A stretch of 64,000 nucleotides of DNA from Bacteroidota bacterium (lineage in GTDB: Bacteria; Bacteroidota; Bacteroidia; AKYH767-A; OLB10): NCBI GenBank assembly GCA_016709725.1, contig JADJMG010000005.1:161501-225500 (forward strand), written 5' to 3'. The notes beneath the pieces were generated by a model that saw only the letters and a list, made by a program, of their open reading frames with translations, searched no databases and was not told the origin of the DNA. A program made the translations under genes and the position numbers. This document shows, piece by piece, positions 8,460 through 18,443 of the stretch. Within the stretch, counting starts at the first letter, position 1. The number at the start of each line of letters is the position of its first letter.

Positions 8460-9830
8460 TTATTTTTTCATTTCACGAAAGTTTTTAAAGCACAAGGGAA
8501 TCGTCTCTATTCCTTTCATAAAATTAAAAATTCCATAATGCTCATTAGGACTATGAATTAAATCGCTGTCTAGACCAAAGCCCATCAATACACTTTTCAA
8601 TCCCAACTCTTTTTCAAACAAAGCAACGATCGGAATACTTCCACCACCTCGAGTAGGAATTGGCTTTTTACCGAAGGTAGTTTCCATCGCCTTACTTGCT
8701 GCTTTGAATGCGACAGAATCGGTGGGCGTTACTACGGGCTCACCACCATGATGAGGAGTCACTTTTACCGTAACTCCAGCAGGAGCGATGCTGCTGAAAT
8801 GATCAGAAAAAAGCTGAGTGATTTTATCGCTGGTTTGATTCGGCACTAACCGCATCGAAATTTTCGCAAACGCTTTTGAGGGCAACACCGTTTTTGCACC
8901 TTCACCAATATAACCACCCCAAATTCCATTCAATTCAAAAGTGGGACGAATTCCCGTTTGCTCCAACACCGTATATCCTTTTTCACCATGAACATCACGC
9001 ACTTTTAAATCTGTTTTATATTCATCTAAATCAAAGGGAGCTTTGTTTAATTCTGCACGTTCATCTGCACTTAAAACCAACACATCATCGTAAAACCCAG
9101 GGATAGTGATATGATTGTTTTCATCCTTCATCTTGGCAATCATCTCACATAAAATTTGAATAGGATTCGCCACCGCTCCACCATAAACACCACTGTGCAA
9201 ATCGCGATTGGGGCCAGTAACTTCCACTTCTACGTAACTCAATCCACGTAACCCCACATCAATACTAGGAATATCATTGGCAATGATGGAGGTGTCTGAA
9301 ATCAGAATTACATCACCAGTTAATCGGCTTTTATTTTCGCGAATCCAGGTTCCTAAGTTGGTTGAACCTACTTCCTCTTCCCCTTCAATCATGAACTTCA
9401 CATTACAAGGCAAGGAATTCGTCTTCATCATCGACTCAAAAGCCTTCACATGCATATACACTTGGCCTTTGTCGTCACAAGATCCTCGGGCATAAATTTT
9501 TTCATCCTTAATCACAGGTTCAAAAGGAGGCGAATCCCACAGGTTCAAAGGATCAGCTGGCTGTACATCATAATGTCCGTAAACCAAGACTGTTGGCAGG
9601 GTTGCATCGATGATTTTTTCACCATAAACGATCGGATGTCCGGGCGTAGTGCAAATTTCCACCTTTTCGGCACCCGCATCTTCTAATGACTTTTTGATGA
9701 ATTCTGACGCTCGAACAACATCGGCCTTATACTTCGAATCGGCGCTCACTGAAGGAATTCGCAATAAATCCATCAATTCAGAGATAAAACGATCCTTGTT
9801 TTGGTTAATATAATCTTGAATGGTATTCAT
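8460..9830 (-). CDS. M20 family dipeptidase
   Basis: I use ATG 9830 (MNTIQDYINQNKD); an upstream in-frame start at 9893 would add 21 residues with no family likeness. The 456-residue protein has the M20 metal motifs in order: YGHYDVQPADP (His and Asp), ARGSCDDKGQ (bridging Asp), EGEEEVGS (catalytic and metal Glu), SDTSI (Asp) and a C-terminal LIHSPNEH (His). The dimerisation lid (VEVTGPNRDLHSGVYGG) is present. No signal peptide is visible, so it is probably a cytoplasmic zinc dipeptidase of the carnosinase/PepV-like type. It stands alone behind its own promoter. Confidence 0.92.
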   Translation of the reverse strand: MNTIQDYINQNKDRFISELMDLLRIPSVSADSKYKADVVRASEFIKKSLEDAGAEKVEICTTPGHPIVYGEKIIDATLPTVLVYGHYDVQPADPLNLWDSPPFEPVIKDEKIYARGSCDDKGQVYMHVKAFESMMKTNSLPCNVKFMIEGEEEVGSTNLGTWIRENKSRLTGDVILISDTSIIANDIPSIDVGLRGLSYVEVEVTGPNRDLHSGVYGGAVANPIQILCEMIAKMKDENNHITIPGFYDDVLVLSADERAELNKAPFDLDEYKTDLKVRDVHGEKGYTVLEQTGIRPTFELNGIWGGYIGEGAKTVLPSKAFAKISMRLVPNQTSDKITQLFSDHFSSIAPAGVTVKVTPHHGGEPVVTPTDSVAFKAASKAMETTFGKKPIPTRGGGSIPIVALFEKELGLKSVLMGFGLDSDLIHSPNEHYGIFNFMKGIETIPLCFKNFREMKK

Positions 9831-9852
9831 AAATTGGGTAGTTTTGTTGTTG

Positions 9853-9860
9853 CAAAAATA
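9853..9860 (-). promoter_or_regulatory. Candidate -7 element of the M20 peptidase gene
   Basis: TATTTTTG (minus strand) fits TAnnTTTG and lies 22 bases before ATG 9830. No clear TTG is seen upstream at the usual distance. Confidence 0.4.
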
Positions 9861-9980
9861 GTCGTTCTGAAGCTTCGAAAAGAAAATTAGCAACCCTAAT
9901 TTATTTTAAGTGGCTTTAGTTCTCTAAAACATCTGTATTTAAACAATGCTCTCCAAATCAATTCATTCATTTATTGACCG

Positions 9981-12900
9981 ATGCGTATCGACACTTTTTG
10001 ATACTTTTTTTCACTCTCTTCATTACCCACTTAGAGGGACAAGTTCCAACCAATGACAATTGCAATGGAGCTACTTTTATCTACTTAGACCAAAGTGGAA
10101 ATACCTGCATCAATGATGATAATTCAACGGCTACGAGTGATGGCATATCTAACGCTTGTGATGCTGGTGCAACGCCACCACTACCCGCAGGCGGACACGA
10201 AATTTGGTATTCCTATGTTGTAACGGGCACTGTAAATACCATTACCATTTCCCCAATTGGATTAACTCCTGCACAAAAAGTTTCAGTAACCGTTGTAAAT
10301 GGTAATTGTGCGGGCGGAGGAACGCCCAATGTTTGTAACACTGCATTAACAAATGTAGATCCTGCATCCGTTGCTTTTACTTCCTTTGCAGGAACACAAA
10401 TTTGGTTTTATGTAACTTCACTCGAAGCCGATGGTGAATTTTTAGTTTGTGTATCTAGCACCAATGGATTTATTAATCCAGGTATCGATTGCAACAGTGC
10501 TACAGCACTTTGTAATACTTATGATTTTAGTAGTCCGGGAAGTGCGCAACCTGGAATTTCAGTAACGCCTTCTTGTTTTAACTCTCCTCCCGTTCGACCA
10601 TTTTGGTACAAGTTTAATGTGGGTTTTAATGGACCTTTAGAATTCACTGCTTTTCCAACGAATATTGGTGGTTTTAGATGGGCATTGTATAACATTACAG
10701 GCGGTTGTCCCGGAACAGAAGTCGCCTGCAACAGCGTTTACGATCCGTTTCAAGCATTTGGAATGTCGACATCTGTAGTGAATTGTACAAGTAGTCCTTA
10801 TTGTCCACCCATCAATGTGGTCTCTGGAAATAGATATGCATTGATGATTGATGATACCAGCCAAAGTGGATCTGGTTTTGATTTTACATGGGGATTTGGT
10901 GTAAGATTAATGCCTACTGCCGATTTTAATGTGGATAGTTCAATTGCATGCGGTTCCTTAACAGCGAATTTTATAGACAACAGCGAATACAATTCTTCTA
11001 CTATTTGGTCTTTCGATTTTGGTGATGGCAACCCACCCATCAGTGGTGTAGGTGCTAACTTCAATCTACCGAATCACTTTTATGGTCCGGGAACGTATTT
11101 AGTTTCACTAACGTTGACTGAATTAACAGGATGTTCTCATTCATTCAGTCGACAAATTGTAGTGAAGCCAAAACCAGTGGTAACTTTTACGATGAGCGAT
11201 GATAGTTTATGCTTTGATGGCACCAACGCCGTTACAGCGGATTTCACAGCCAACTCTTCGGATCCGAATATTTTTTACGATTGGATATTTCCAAACAACT
11301 CGGGCTCCTTCGTCACTGGATTTGGACAAGCCACTGCTTATTGGAGTACCGCTGGAAATATTATTGCAGGATTACAAATTACAGAAAATGGTTGCGCCTC
11401 GGACACCACAAAAGATACTGTTCATATTTTTAATTTGCCTACTGCCAATTTCTCAATGCCCGATTCAGGGTGTACTGGTACTGATGTCACTGTAAATTAC
11501 ACGGGGTCGGCAGCAAGTACAGCAACTTATGCTTGGACCTACGGCGGCGGAACCGTGAGCAACTCTACCAATCAGCAATTCGATGTCAATTGGAATGCAG
11601 TGGGTACATACTACTTGAATTTAGCCATCGTTGAAAATGGATGTTTAGGTTTTCCTTATGATGATTCAATCAAAGTTTTTCAAACACCGAACATAGCCAT
11701 CAATGTTAGTTCTCCCGTTTGTCAAGGCGAGACACTTACTTTCACTCCTTTGGCCAGCGGTGCTCCATTAGGATCAACTTACACTTGGAATTATGGAACA
11801 GCAACTTTTGTGAGTGGAACACCTGCAGATGGAAGTACTGGCACCTTTTCATGGAATACAGCTGGAAATACATTCATGAGAGCTGAAGCTACCTCTTTGG
11901 AAGGATGCAAATCAAATATTGATTCCGTTCCCATTGTAGTACGTGCCAAGCCTAATGCGAATTTTACAGTGAGCGACACGACAGTTTGTGGTAGCGACAC
12001 CCTTGTTGCCACCTACACGGGTTTGATGCCGGTTACTGGAAATAATTTTACATGGGATTACGGTGGAAACGTTTTGAATTTGGGAACTAATCCTATGGGA
12101 CCTTATCTTATAAATTTTCCTGCAAACGGCACCTATACGATAACGTTAGTTACTAACGATAATTTTTGCAACTCCGACACCATTCGAAAAAAACATTTTG
12201 GTAGGAAGTTATCCCATCTCCAATGCTGGAATTGATTTAGCAACATGCTCTAATCAACCCATTGCCATTGGAACAACAAACACTGCTGGATACACCTACA
12301 GCTGGACAAACCCATCTTATTTAAGCTCAGGTACTGTTTCTAATCCACAAGCAACTATTCCCGTTTTTGGCACGGCAGATACAACAGTACGTTTTATTGT
12401 AACAACTTCTCTCGGGTATTGTGATAGAAATGACACCATGTTGCTAACGGTAAATTCTGTACAACAAGCATTCTTCATCCCACCCAATCCTCAATGTGAA
12501 ACCAATAATGCTTTTGATTTTAGTCCACTATTCGGAGTGGTTCCTGGCGCAACATTGACTTGGATTATCGGAACTGATACCATCGTATCCCCAACTATTC
12601 AAGATTACAATTTCACATCCACCGGACCCAAGTCCATCATTCTGCAAACACAAACTCCAGGTTGCCCTCCCGATCAATACATAGCCAATGTAGTTGTAAA
12701 ACCCAATCCTGTTGTGAACTTTAGTGTAAACCAAAATACAGGATGTGCACCTTTAGATGTAATATTTCAAGATTTAAGTCCAACGATTCCCAATCCTACT
12801 TACTTGTGGAATTTTGGAGATGGAGTTGTTTCCTTTTTAAACAATCCAACTCATACCTATTCAAATCAAGGAGTGTATGTGCCTACACTTACCTTAACCA

Positions 12901-13477
12901 GTGCAGATACCTGTAGTACAACCGATACTTTGACCGGTGGCATTGCAACCTTTCCAATACCAGTCGCTCTATTCACTGCAAATCCTTTAGTGGCAAATGA
13001 ATTAAATCCAGTATTTAATTTCGAGTCGGCATTTGCAAACAATGGATGCTATTTTGATTTTGGTGATGGAACAGGCGACAGCAGTTGCAGTGCAACACAT
13101 GAATATGAAAATGTTGGAACTTATATTGTCACACTGTACACATTCAATGCGGGTGGTTGCCGTGATACTTTCCAATTAGAAGTAAGAGTTACACCCAATT
13201 ACTCTTTGTATATTCCCAATGCTTTTACGCCTAACAACGATCAAATTAATGATCGCTTATCTATTTACTCGGAAGGTGTAGATGAATTTAATATCAAAGT
13301 ATATAACCGCCGCGGACAAATTGTTTATGAAAGCAGCAATACAAAAGAAAGTTGGAATGGGGAATTTTTAAACGATGGCGAAGAATGTATGTCGGGTGTC
13401 TATGTTTACGAAGCATTAATTAAAGACTTCAATCGCAAAAACATAATTTGAAAGGGAAGATTTATTTGTTGAAGTAG
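9981..13477 (+). CDS. Large PKD-domain protein with T9SS type B (CHU_C) sorting domain, three single-base lesions
   Basis: Read as one gene of about 1165 residues. Adding one T in the T5 run at about 9995-9999 lets ATG 9981 open a good signal peptide (MRIDTFLILFFTLFITHLEG). Otherwise only a TTG start at 9974 is open. Removing one A from the A7 run at 12187-12193 joins DTIRKN to ILVGSYPISNAG. Adding one A to the A5 run at 13438-13442 replaces a premature stop with KKHNLKGKIYLLK and a stop at 13477. Domains: an N-terminal beta-sandwich (EIWYSYVVTG), several PKD-like repeats (SFDFGDGNP, YLWNFGDGVV, YFDFGDGTG) and the gliding-motility-associated C-terminal domain (YIPNAFTPNNDQINDRL ... VYNRRGQIVYES). 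It is probably a cell-surface adhesin. The repair of a canonical end by one base argues for sequence error. Confidence 0.8.
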
Positions 13478-13597
13478 TTTTTTTCTACGGACTAACTTAT
13501 CAGAACATATGAGTTTTTCGTTCGCTATTATAGATTGAAGCTGCTGACTTCTAGCTTCTGTCTTTCCAAATCGTTCGTCAAAATTTTTTAACGGCAA

Positions 13598-13776
13598 TGA
13601 CCCCAGAGGGGTCAAATCTTATTAGATAAGAAATACATTTTTTATCCTGACCCCAGCGGGGTCACACAACCGTTCGGGAACAAACGCCGATACTCTACGA
13701 CGATGTGCAACCCCGTTGGGGTTGGGTTGTAATTTTTTTTACGCTTCGCTAATGAGGTGGAACCCCTCTGGGGTTC
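13598..13776. repeat. Four REP-like ACCCC/GGGGT hairpins
   Basis: Perfect 7-bp stems with 3-base loops lie at 13598-13614 (TGACCCC), 13648-13664 (TGACCCC), 13708-13724 (CAACCCC) and 13760-13776 (GAACCCC). The stems differ outside the CCCC/GGGG core, so this is a related but diverged palindrome cluster. They are unlike the GTCTGGGG and CCTAGGG families elsewhere in the window. Confidence 0.7.
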
Positions 13777-14202
13777 TTTTGAAATTGAAAATTACAATAT
13801 AATTTGAATTTGCAATTAATTAAGAATAGGGAAATCCCGAAGGGATGACATGATTGAAGTCGCGAAGCTTCGTGATTAATGATTCGCAATTTTTTAAAGC
13901 TAATAATTTCACGCTTTCGGGGTTGGCTATCTACAGACCAACTTGCATTTGGTTTCAAAGAATTAAAACTGCATTCAAAAATTGCCCGTAGAGGAGTAAA
14001 ATCTTCATAAAAAAAGACATTCATTTTTTTTAACTTGACACGGAAAGGGTGACACAAACTCGTGGGGAACCGCCACTCAGGAACAAACAATGAATTGAAA
14101 CAATACTTGGATTTTACATGAAAAAATACATCTCTGCATAAATTAACAATTATTGTCAATTTATGCAGAGATGTATATGACTTCAAAATTTAATCTAATA
14201 TC
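13777..14202. other. Non-coding intergenic stretch, probable repeat remnant
   Basis: No credible gene is seen. A minus-strand open frame across 13749-14186 translates to a low-likelihood sequence that runs through the last REP-like hairpin. Short palindromes (GGGAAATCCC near 13830 and GCGAAGCTTCG near 13862) suggest it continues the repeat cluster to its left. Confidence 0.4.
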
Positions 14203-15063
14203 CTATTTCAATTGAATCGTGAAGGTATAACCATTAATGGTCACTTTCGCTAAAGCATCTCGTAATCCATTCACATAACCATAATCAATCGTACGCGGAT
14301 ACTTTCCAGAGGGAGTAAACACCAAAATACCATCGGTTAAATGCTTAAATCCGATTTCCTTTTTTAGCGGGGTGGTGGTTGACATAGTATAACTTGAACC
14401 GGTACGTGTCGTTCCGCTTGCTGTGCCACTGATGTGATACACATCGTCTAACCATGTGCCAGTTGCTTCACCTGCCGACCAAACTCGAGTTCGTGTTGAA
14501 GTGTAAGTACTGGTTCCACCGCCTCCAAAATATTGCGGATCCCAAATAATGGAACCATTTATTGCAACGGTAAAACTTAATTTACCTGCAGAATTTCTTC
14601 CATTATTAGTCACCGTTTTAGAACCCAACAATTGATTGTAATTCACAAAATAGTTATCGAATGAAATGGTATGTGTTGAACCTGAGTCACGGTATGGATT
14701 CACCCAACTCACAATAATTTTACCTCTACGGTAATTACCATCATTACATAAACAATCTGTAGTACCGAAATCAACGGTAAAAGTTTTTGGCAATTATATT
14801 GTATCGAAAGTAATCGTTGCACAACTAGTCATCACCTTTTCTGCTCCGCCACCATTCATCATACGATACGATTCTAAGGAGCCATCATAACCTTCATCGG
14901 CAATGCTCGCAACATCACCAAATGATGCATCGGCCATAGCATATTCAACTGCCGTAGTACCATCACGATCCTCTTCTTCTTTATCTTTTTTGCATCCTAC
15001 ATAAACGAGTAAAGTAGCAAATACTGCCACAAATCCAAATTTCATTTTATTTTTCATCTTCAA
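14203..15063 (-). CDS. Lipoprotein of unknown function interrupted by an in-frame TAA
   Basis: Two open segments in the same frame (15063-14797 and 14793-14203) are separated only by TAA at 14796-14794. Read through, they give a 286-residue protein. The first part has a lipobox (VYVGC, Cys24), a charged KKDKEEEDRD linker and ends SCATITFDTI. The second continues LPKTFTVDFGTTDCLC, NDGNYRRGKIIVSW and GTWLDDVYHISGTASG. This is a Bacteroidota lipoprotein type in which the SCATIT...DFGTTDCLC part is normally continuous. A one-base change of TAA to CAA or AAA would restore it. Unlike the other lesions in the window, this one is not an indel. It may be a nonsense mutation, a base-call error or, less likely, readthrough. 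Confidence 0.7.
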
Positions 15064-15303
15064 ATTATTTTTTTGTTTTCAGGTTCTAGGATGGCGCAAT
15101 TTACAAAAGGTTTAAAAGAGTAATTACTCAAATCAATCAAATACTTACAATCTTAAGTACCTATTCTAAAAATCCATCAAATAATTCAACGCTTCTACAA
15201 GAGTTAAAATTGCCTAAAAGATCATTTAAGAATAAAATGATAGAGAGAACTAATTCAATATTGCCTGTTAATAATTTCATGGGATGAGATACGATTAAAA
15301 GGC

Positions 15304-15331
15304 TTGAAGGCGTTCCTTAGATGTAATTTTG
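15304..15331 (+). promoter_or_regulatory. Promoter of the TPR/outer-membrane barrel pair
   Basis: TTG at 15304-15306 and TAATTTTG at 15324-15331 are spaced by 17 bases, with a leader of about 35 bases to ATG 15367. The rest of the 303-base gap (15064-15366) shows no gene or repeat that I can see. Confidence 0.5.
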
Positions 15332-15366
15332 ATAAAATACGTTCATAGGAAAGAAAGAACCAAAAG

Positions 15367-18300
15367 ATGCGCAAACTACTGATAATCTGCTGTTTACTTT
15401 TATCATACAGCTCAAAAGCTCAACTCACAGAAATATTTGTAGAGGAGGATCAAGTCTATAAGAATGCTTGGGAATTGTTCATCAAGGAGAAGTACTCTGC
15501 AGCAAAGGATGAATTTAGCCAATATTTAAAGGAGAAGAAAGGCACATCTCACAATAGAATTAACGCATCTTACTATGTTGCCGTTTGCGCTTATGAATTG
15601 TTTCAACCCGATGCGGAAATTCTCTTATCAAACTTCACCACAAATTATTCGGAAAGCACAAAAGCACCACGTGCTTGGTTTTACTTAGGTCGACACTATT
15701 ATCGCACGAAAAAATATACGAAAGCTTTGCCTGCCTTTGAAAAAGCAGATATTTATTATTTGAGCGGAGATGAAGTTCCTGAATATTATTTCAAAATCGG
15801 CTATTGTTATTTTAACAAGAATGATAATGATCAAGCTGCCCGAAAGTTCTTGGAAATTGTAAATGTAAAATCAAAGTACCAAACGGCTGCGCAATATTAC
15901 TACGGACATATTGCTTACTCGAATAATAATTACAAAACAGCATTAGAATATTTTTCAAAGCTGGATTCTTCGGCCACCTTTGGTCCATTAGTGCCCTACT
16001 ACATTACACAAATGTATTTTGATCAAGGAAAATACTCGGATGTTATTCTGTATGCAGTTCCTGTTTTGGAATCTAAAAGTCCACAAAACAATGTAGAGAT
16101 TATGCGCATCGTCGCTGAGTCCTACTACCGCAAAGGAGATTATAAAAATGCAATGGTATATCTTGATGCCTATAGCCAAGCTACACCTACGCTTAGTAGA
16201 GATGATCGATACACCTTAGCTTTTTGCCAATATAAGTCGGAAGATTATGCGGGTGCAATCACAAATTTTGAAAGAGTAACTGGTCTGCAAGATTCACTTG
16301 AACAAAACGCTTGGTATCATTTAGGAGCATGTTATTTAAAAACAAATAACAAACCGGCTGCTCGTAATGCGTTTCAGTTTGCATCAAAACTTGATCACAA
16401 TAAATTTATTCAAGAAACCGCTTTATTCAATTATGCGAAGCTGTCGTATGAGTTAAATCTTCCAGGCGGACTCAATGCATTTAAAGAATTCATTGAACGC
16501 TTTCCAAACTCTACCTATGCGGATGAATCGAACGAATTACTTGCGGAGCTTTACTTGAGCACTCGTAACTATAAAGATGCATTAACCGCATTAGACAATA
16601 TTAAAACGAAAAGCACAAGAACCAAGGGTGCCTATCAAAAAGTTGCCTATTTCCGTGGACTCGAACTTTATAACGACGGCGATAACGACAAAGCTATTGG
16701 ACATTTTGAAAAAGCCATTATCAATGATGTTGATCCAGATATCAAAGCCAAAGCTATTTACTGGAAAGCAGAAATTCTATTTAAACAAGAAAAATTCGAC
16801 TTAGCCATCAAGCAATACCGCTCCTTTATTTTTAATCCAGGCTCAGTGAATACAAGCATGTACAATATTGCAAACTATAATTTAGGATATTGCTTTTTCA
16901 AAACAAACAACTATAGCGAATCACAATCTTGGTTCAGAAAGTATTTAGCAAAAAGAAATCCAAGCGAAAATGATATTTACAACGATGCTTTAATTCGAAC
17001 GGGAGATTGTTTTTATGGAATGCGCGATTTCGACAATTCATTAAGTTACTACAACGATGCCATCTCAGCAAAAGCGAGTTCCTCTGATTATGCGCTTTAT
17101 CAAAAAGGGGTGATTCAAGGTTTGCAAGGAAACATGGACGCGAAAGCACAAACGCTGTCTAACCTGATGAGCAGTTATCCACGTTCTAAATATCGTGCGG
17201 ATGCTATTTACGAAAGTGGAAAGGCGTATATGTCGAAGGGAGATGAAACGCAAGCGCAAGCAAATTTCACTCAACTGTTGCGAGAATTTCCCGGTAGTCA
17301 GTACGCTAAGAAGGCACAATTGAACATCGGATTAATTTATTACAACAACAAGCAAGACGATAAAGCCATTGAGCAACTTAAAAAAGTAATCTCAACCTAT
17401 CCAGGAACACCCGAAGCCACCGAAGCTTTGACGAGTATAAAAAATATTTATGTAGAAGATGGGAAAGCAGAAGAATACTTTGCCTTCGTGAAAAACATTC
17501 CGAATGCAAGTATAAGTATCGGAGCTCAAGATTCCATTACCTATCAAGTAGCGGAGCAGCGTTATTTAAAAAGTAATTTTGAAGATGCAGCTAAAGATTT
17601 CAATAAATACCTTACGCAATTCCCAGAAGGAGCTTATCGCTTAAATGCTACTTTCTATTTAGCAGAATGCAATTACAGAAACAAAAACTTCCCAGCAGCA
17701 TTAACCGGCTATGAAACCATCATTGGAGAACCGAAAAATATCTACTCCGAAAAATCATTGTTAAAAGCAGGTAATATCAATTTCAATAACAAGGAGTACT
17801 TGAAGGCGATTCAACAATATTCAGAATTAGAGCGAAATGCTGAAATGCGCGACAATATTCTTAATGCACAAACTGGAATTATGCGCGCAAGCTACTTAAC
17901 TGCTAATTTCAATCAGGCAATTGAATATGCGAAGAAGTTAATTGAAGGTGAAAAAGTTTCCAATGAAATCATTTCAGAATCACATTTAATTTATGGTAGA
18001 AGTGCGATGAAGCTGGAGGATTATGCTGCTGCAAAAAAGGAATTTACAGCGATTTCCAAACAATCGAGTGATGCTGGAGCAGAAGCGAAATACTCTTTAG
18101 CGCTGATCGATTTTAAAATGGGCAACTTCAAAACATCACAAGCGAAATGCTATGATGTAGCGAACCAAGTTCCTTCGTACGATTATTGGATCGCAAAGAG
18201 CTTCATTCTACTTGCTGATAATCATGTTGCATTAAACGACAAGTTTGAAGCGAAAGCTACATTACAAAGCTTACTTGATAATTACGAAAAAGATCCATCG

Positions 18301-18429
18301 GATCCAGATGATATCAAAGCCATTGCACAAGAGAAATTAGATGATCTTGTTTTGACAGAAATGAATGAGAATAAAGCGCCGGCTCCTTTACCCGATCCAG
18401 AAACTGATTTAAACGAAGAAAAGAACTAG
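15367..18429 (+). CDS. Large tetratricopeptide-repeat protein (1020 residues), exported
   Basis: A signal peptide (MRKLLIICCLLLSYSSKAQ) precedes TPR units along nearly the whole length, for example AWFYLGRHYYRTKKYTKALPAFEKA, YFKIGYCYFNKNDNDQA and LNIGLIYYNNKQDDKAIEQLKKV (each quoted in part as the repeat core). The end is a Pro/Asp-rich tail. It is a periplasmic scaffold of the kind coded directly before outer-membrane barrels in Bacteroidota. The stop TAG overlaps GTG of the next frame and the barrel ATG lies 14 bases further on, so the pair is one operon. A role in envelope assembly or barrel function is inferred from context only. The gene is intact. Confidence 0.85.
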   Translation: MRKLLIICCLLLSYSSKAQLTEIFVEEDQVYKNAWELFIKEKYSAAKDEFSQYLKEKKGTSHNRINASYYVAVCAYELFQPDAEILLSNFTTNYSESTKAPRAWFYLGRHYYRTKKYTKALPAFEKADIYYLSGDEVPEYYFKIGYCYFNKNDNDQAARKFLEIVNVKSKYQTAAQYYYGHIAYSNNNYKTALEYFSKLDSSATFGPLVPYYITQMYFDQGKYSDVILYAVPVLESKSPQNNVEIMRIVAESYYRKGDYKNAMVYLDAYSQATPTLSRDDRYTLAFCQYKSEDYAGAITNFERVTGLQDSLEQNAWYHLGACYLKTNNKPAARNAFQFASKLDHNKFIQETALFNYAKLSYELNLPGGLNAFKEFIERFPNSTYADESNELLAELYLSTRNYKDALTALDNIKTKSTRTKGAYQKVAYFRGLELYNDGDNDKAIGHFEKAIINDVDPDIKAKAIYWKAEILFKQEKFDLAIKQYRSFIFNPGSVNTSMYNIANYNLGYCFFKTNNYSESQSWFRKYLAKRNPSENDIYNDALIRTGDCFYGMRDFDNSLSYYNDAISAKASSSDYALYQKGVIQGLQGNMDAKAQTLSNLMSSYPRSKYRADAIYESGKAYMSKGDETQAQANFTQLLREFPGSQYAKKAQLNIGLIYYNNKQDDKAIEQLKKVISTYPGTPEATEALTSIKNIYVEDGKAEEYFAFVKNIPNASISIGAQDSITYQVAEQRYLKSNFEDAAKDFNKYLTQFPEGAYRLNATFYLAECNYRNKNFPAALTGYETIIGEPKNIYSEKSLLKAGNINFNNKEYLKAIQQYSELERNAEMRDNILNAQTGIMRASYLTANFNQAIEYAKKLIEGEKVSNEIISESHLIYGRSAMKLEDYAAAKKEFTAISKQSSDAGAEAKYSLALIDFKMGNFKTSQAKCYDVANQVPSYDYWIAKSFILLADNHVALNDKFEAKATLQSLLDNYEKDPSDPDDIKAIAQEKLDDLVLTEMNENKAPAPLPDPETDLNEEKN

Positions 18430-18443
18430 TGCTAAAAGACAAA

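Noticed and set aside
8890..9110. Antisense open frames inside M20 peptidase, OmpA and other genes
   Set aside because: They are shadows of real genes with no start context or family likeness.
13749..14186. Minus-strand open frame of 145 codons
   Set aside because: It runs across a REP-like hairpin, has no family likeness and no promoter or start context. Most likely a chance frame in repeat-rich DNA.
14794..14796. Stop-codon recoding (selenocysteine or pyrrolysine)
   Set aside because: The stop is TAA, which is not a known recoded codon for these, and no structure element is seen. A substitution is simpler.
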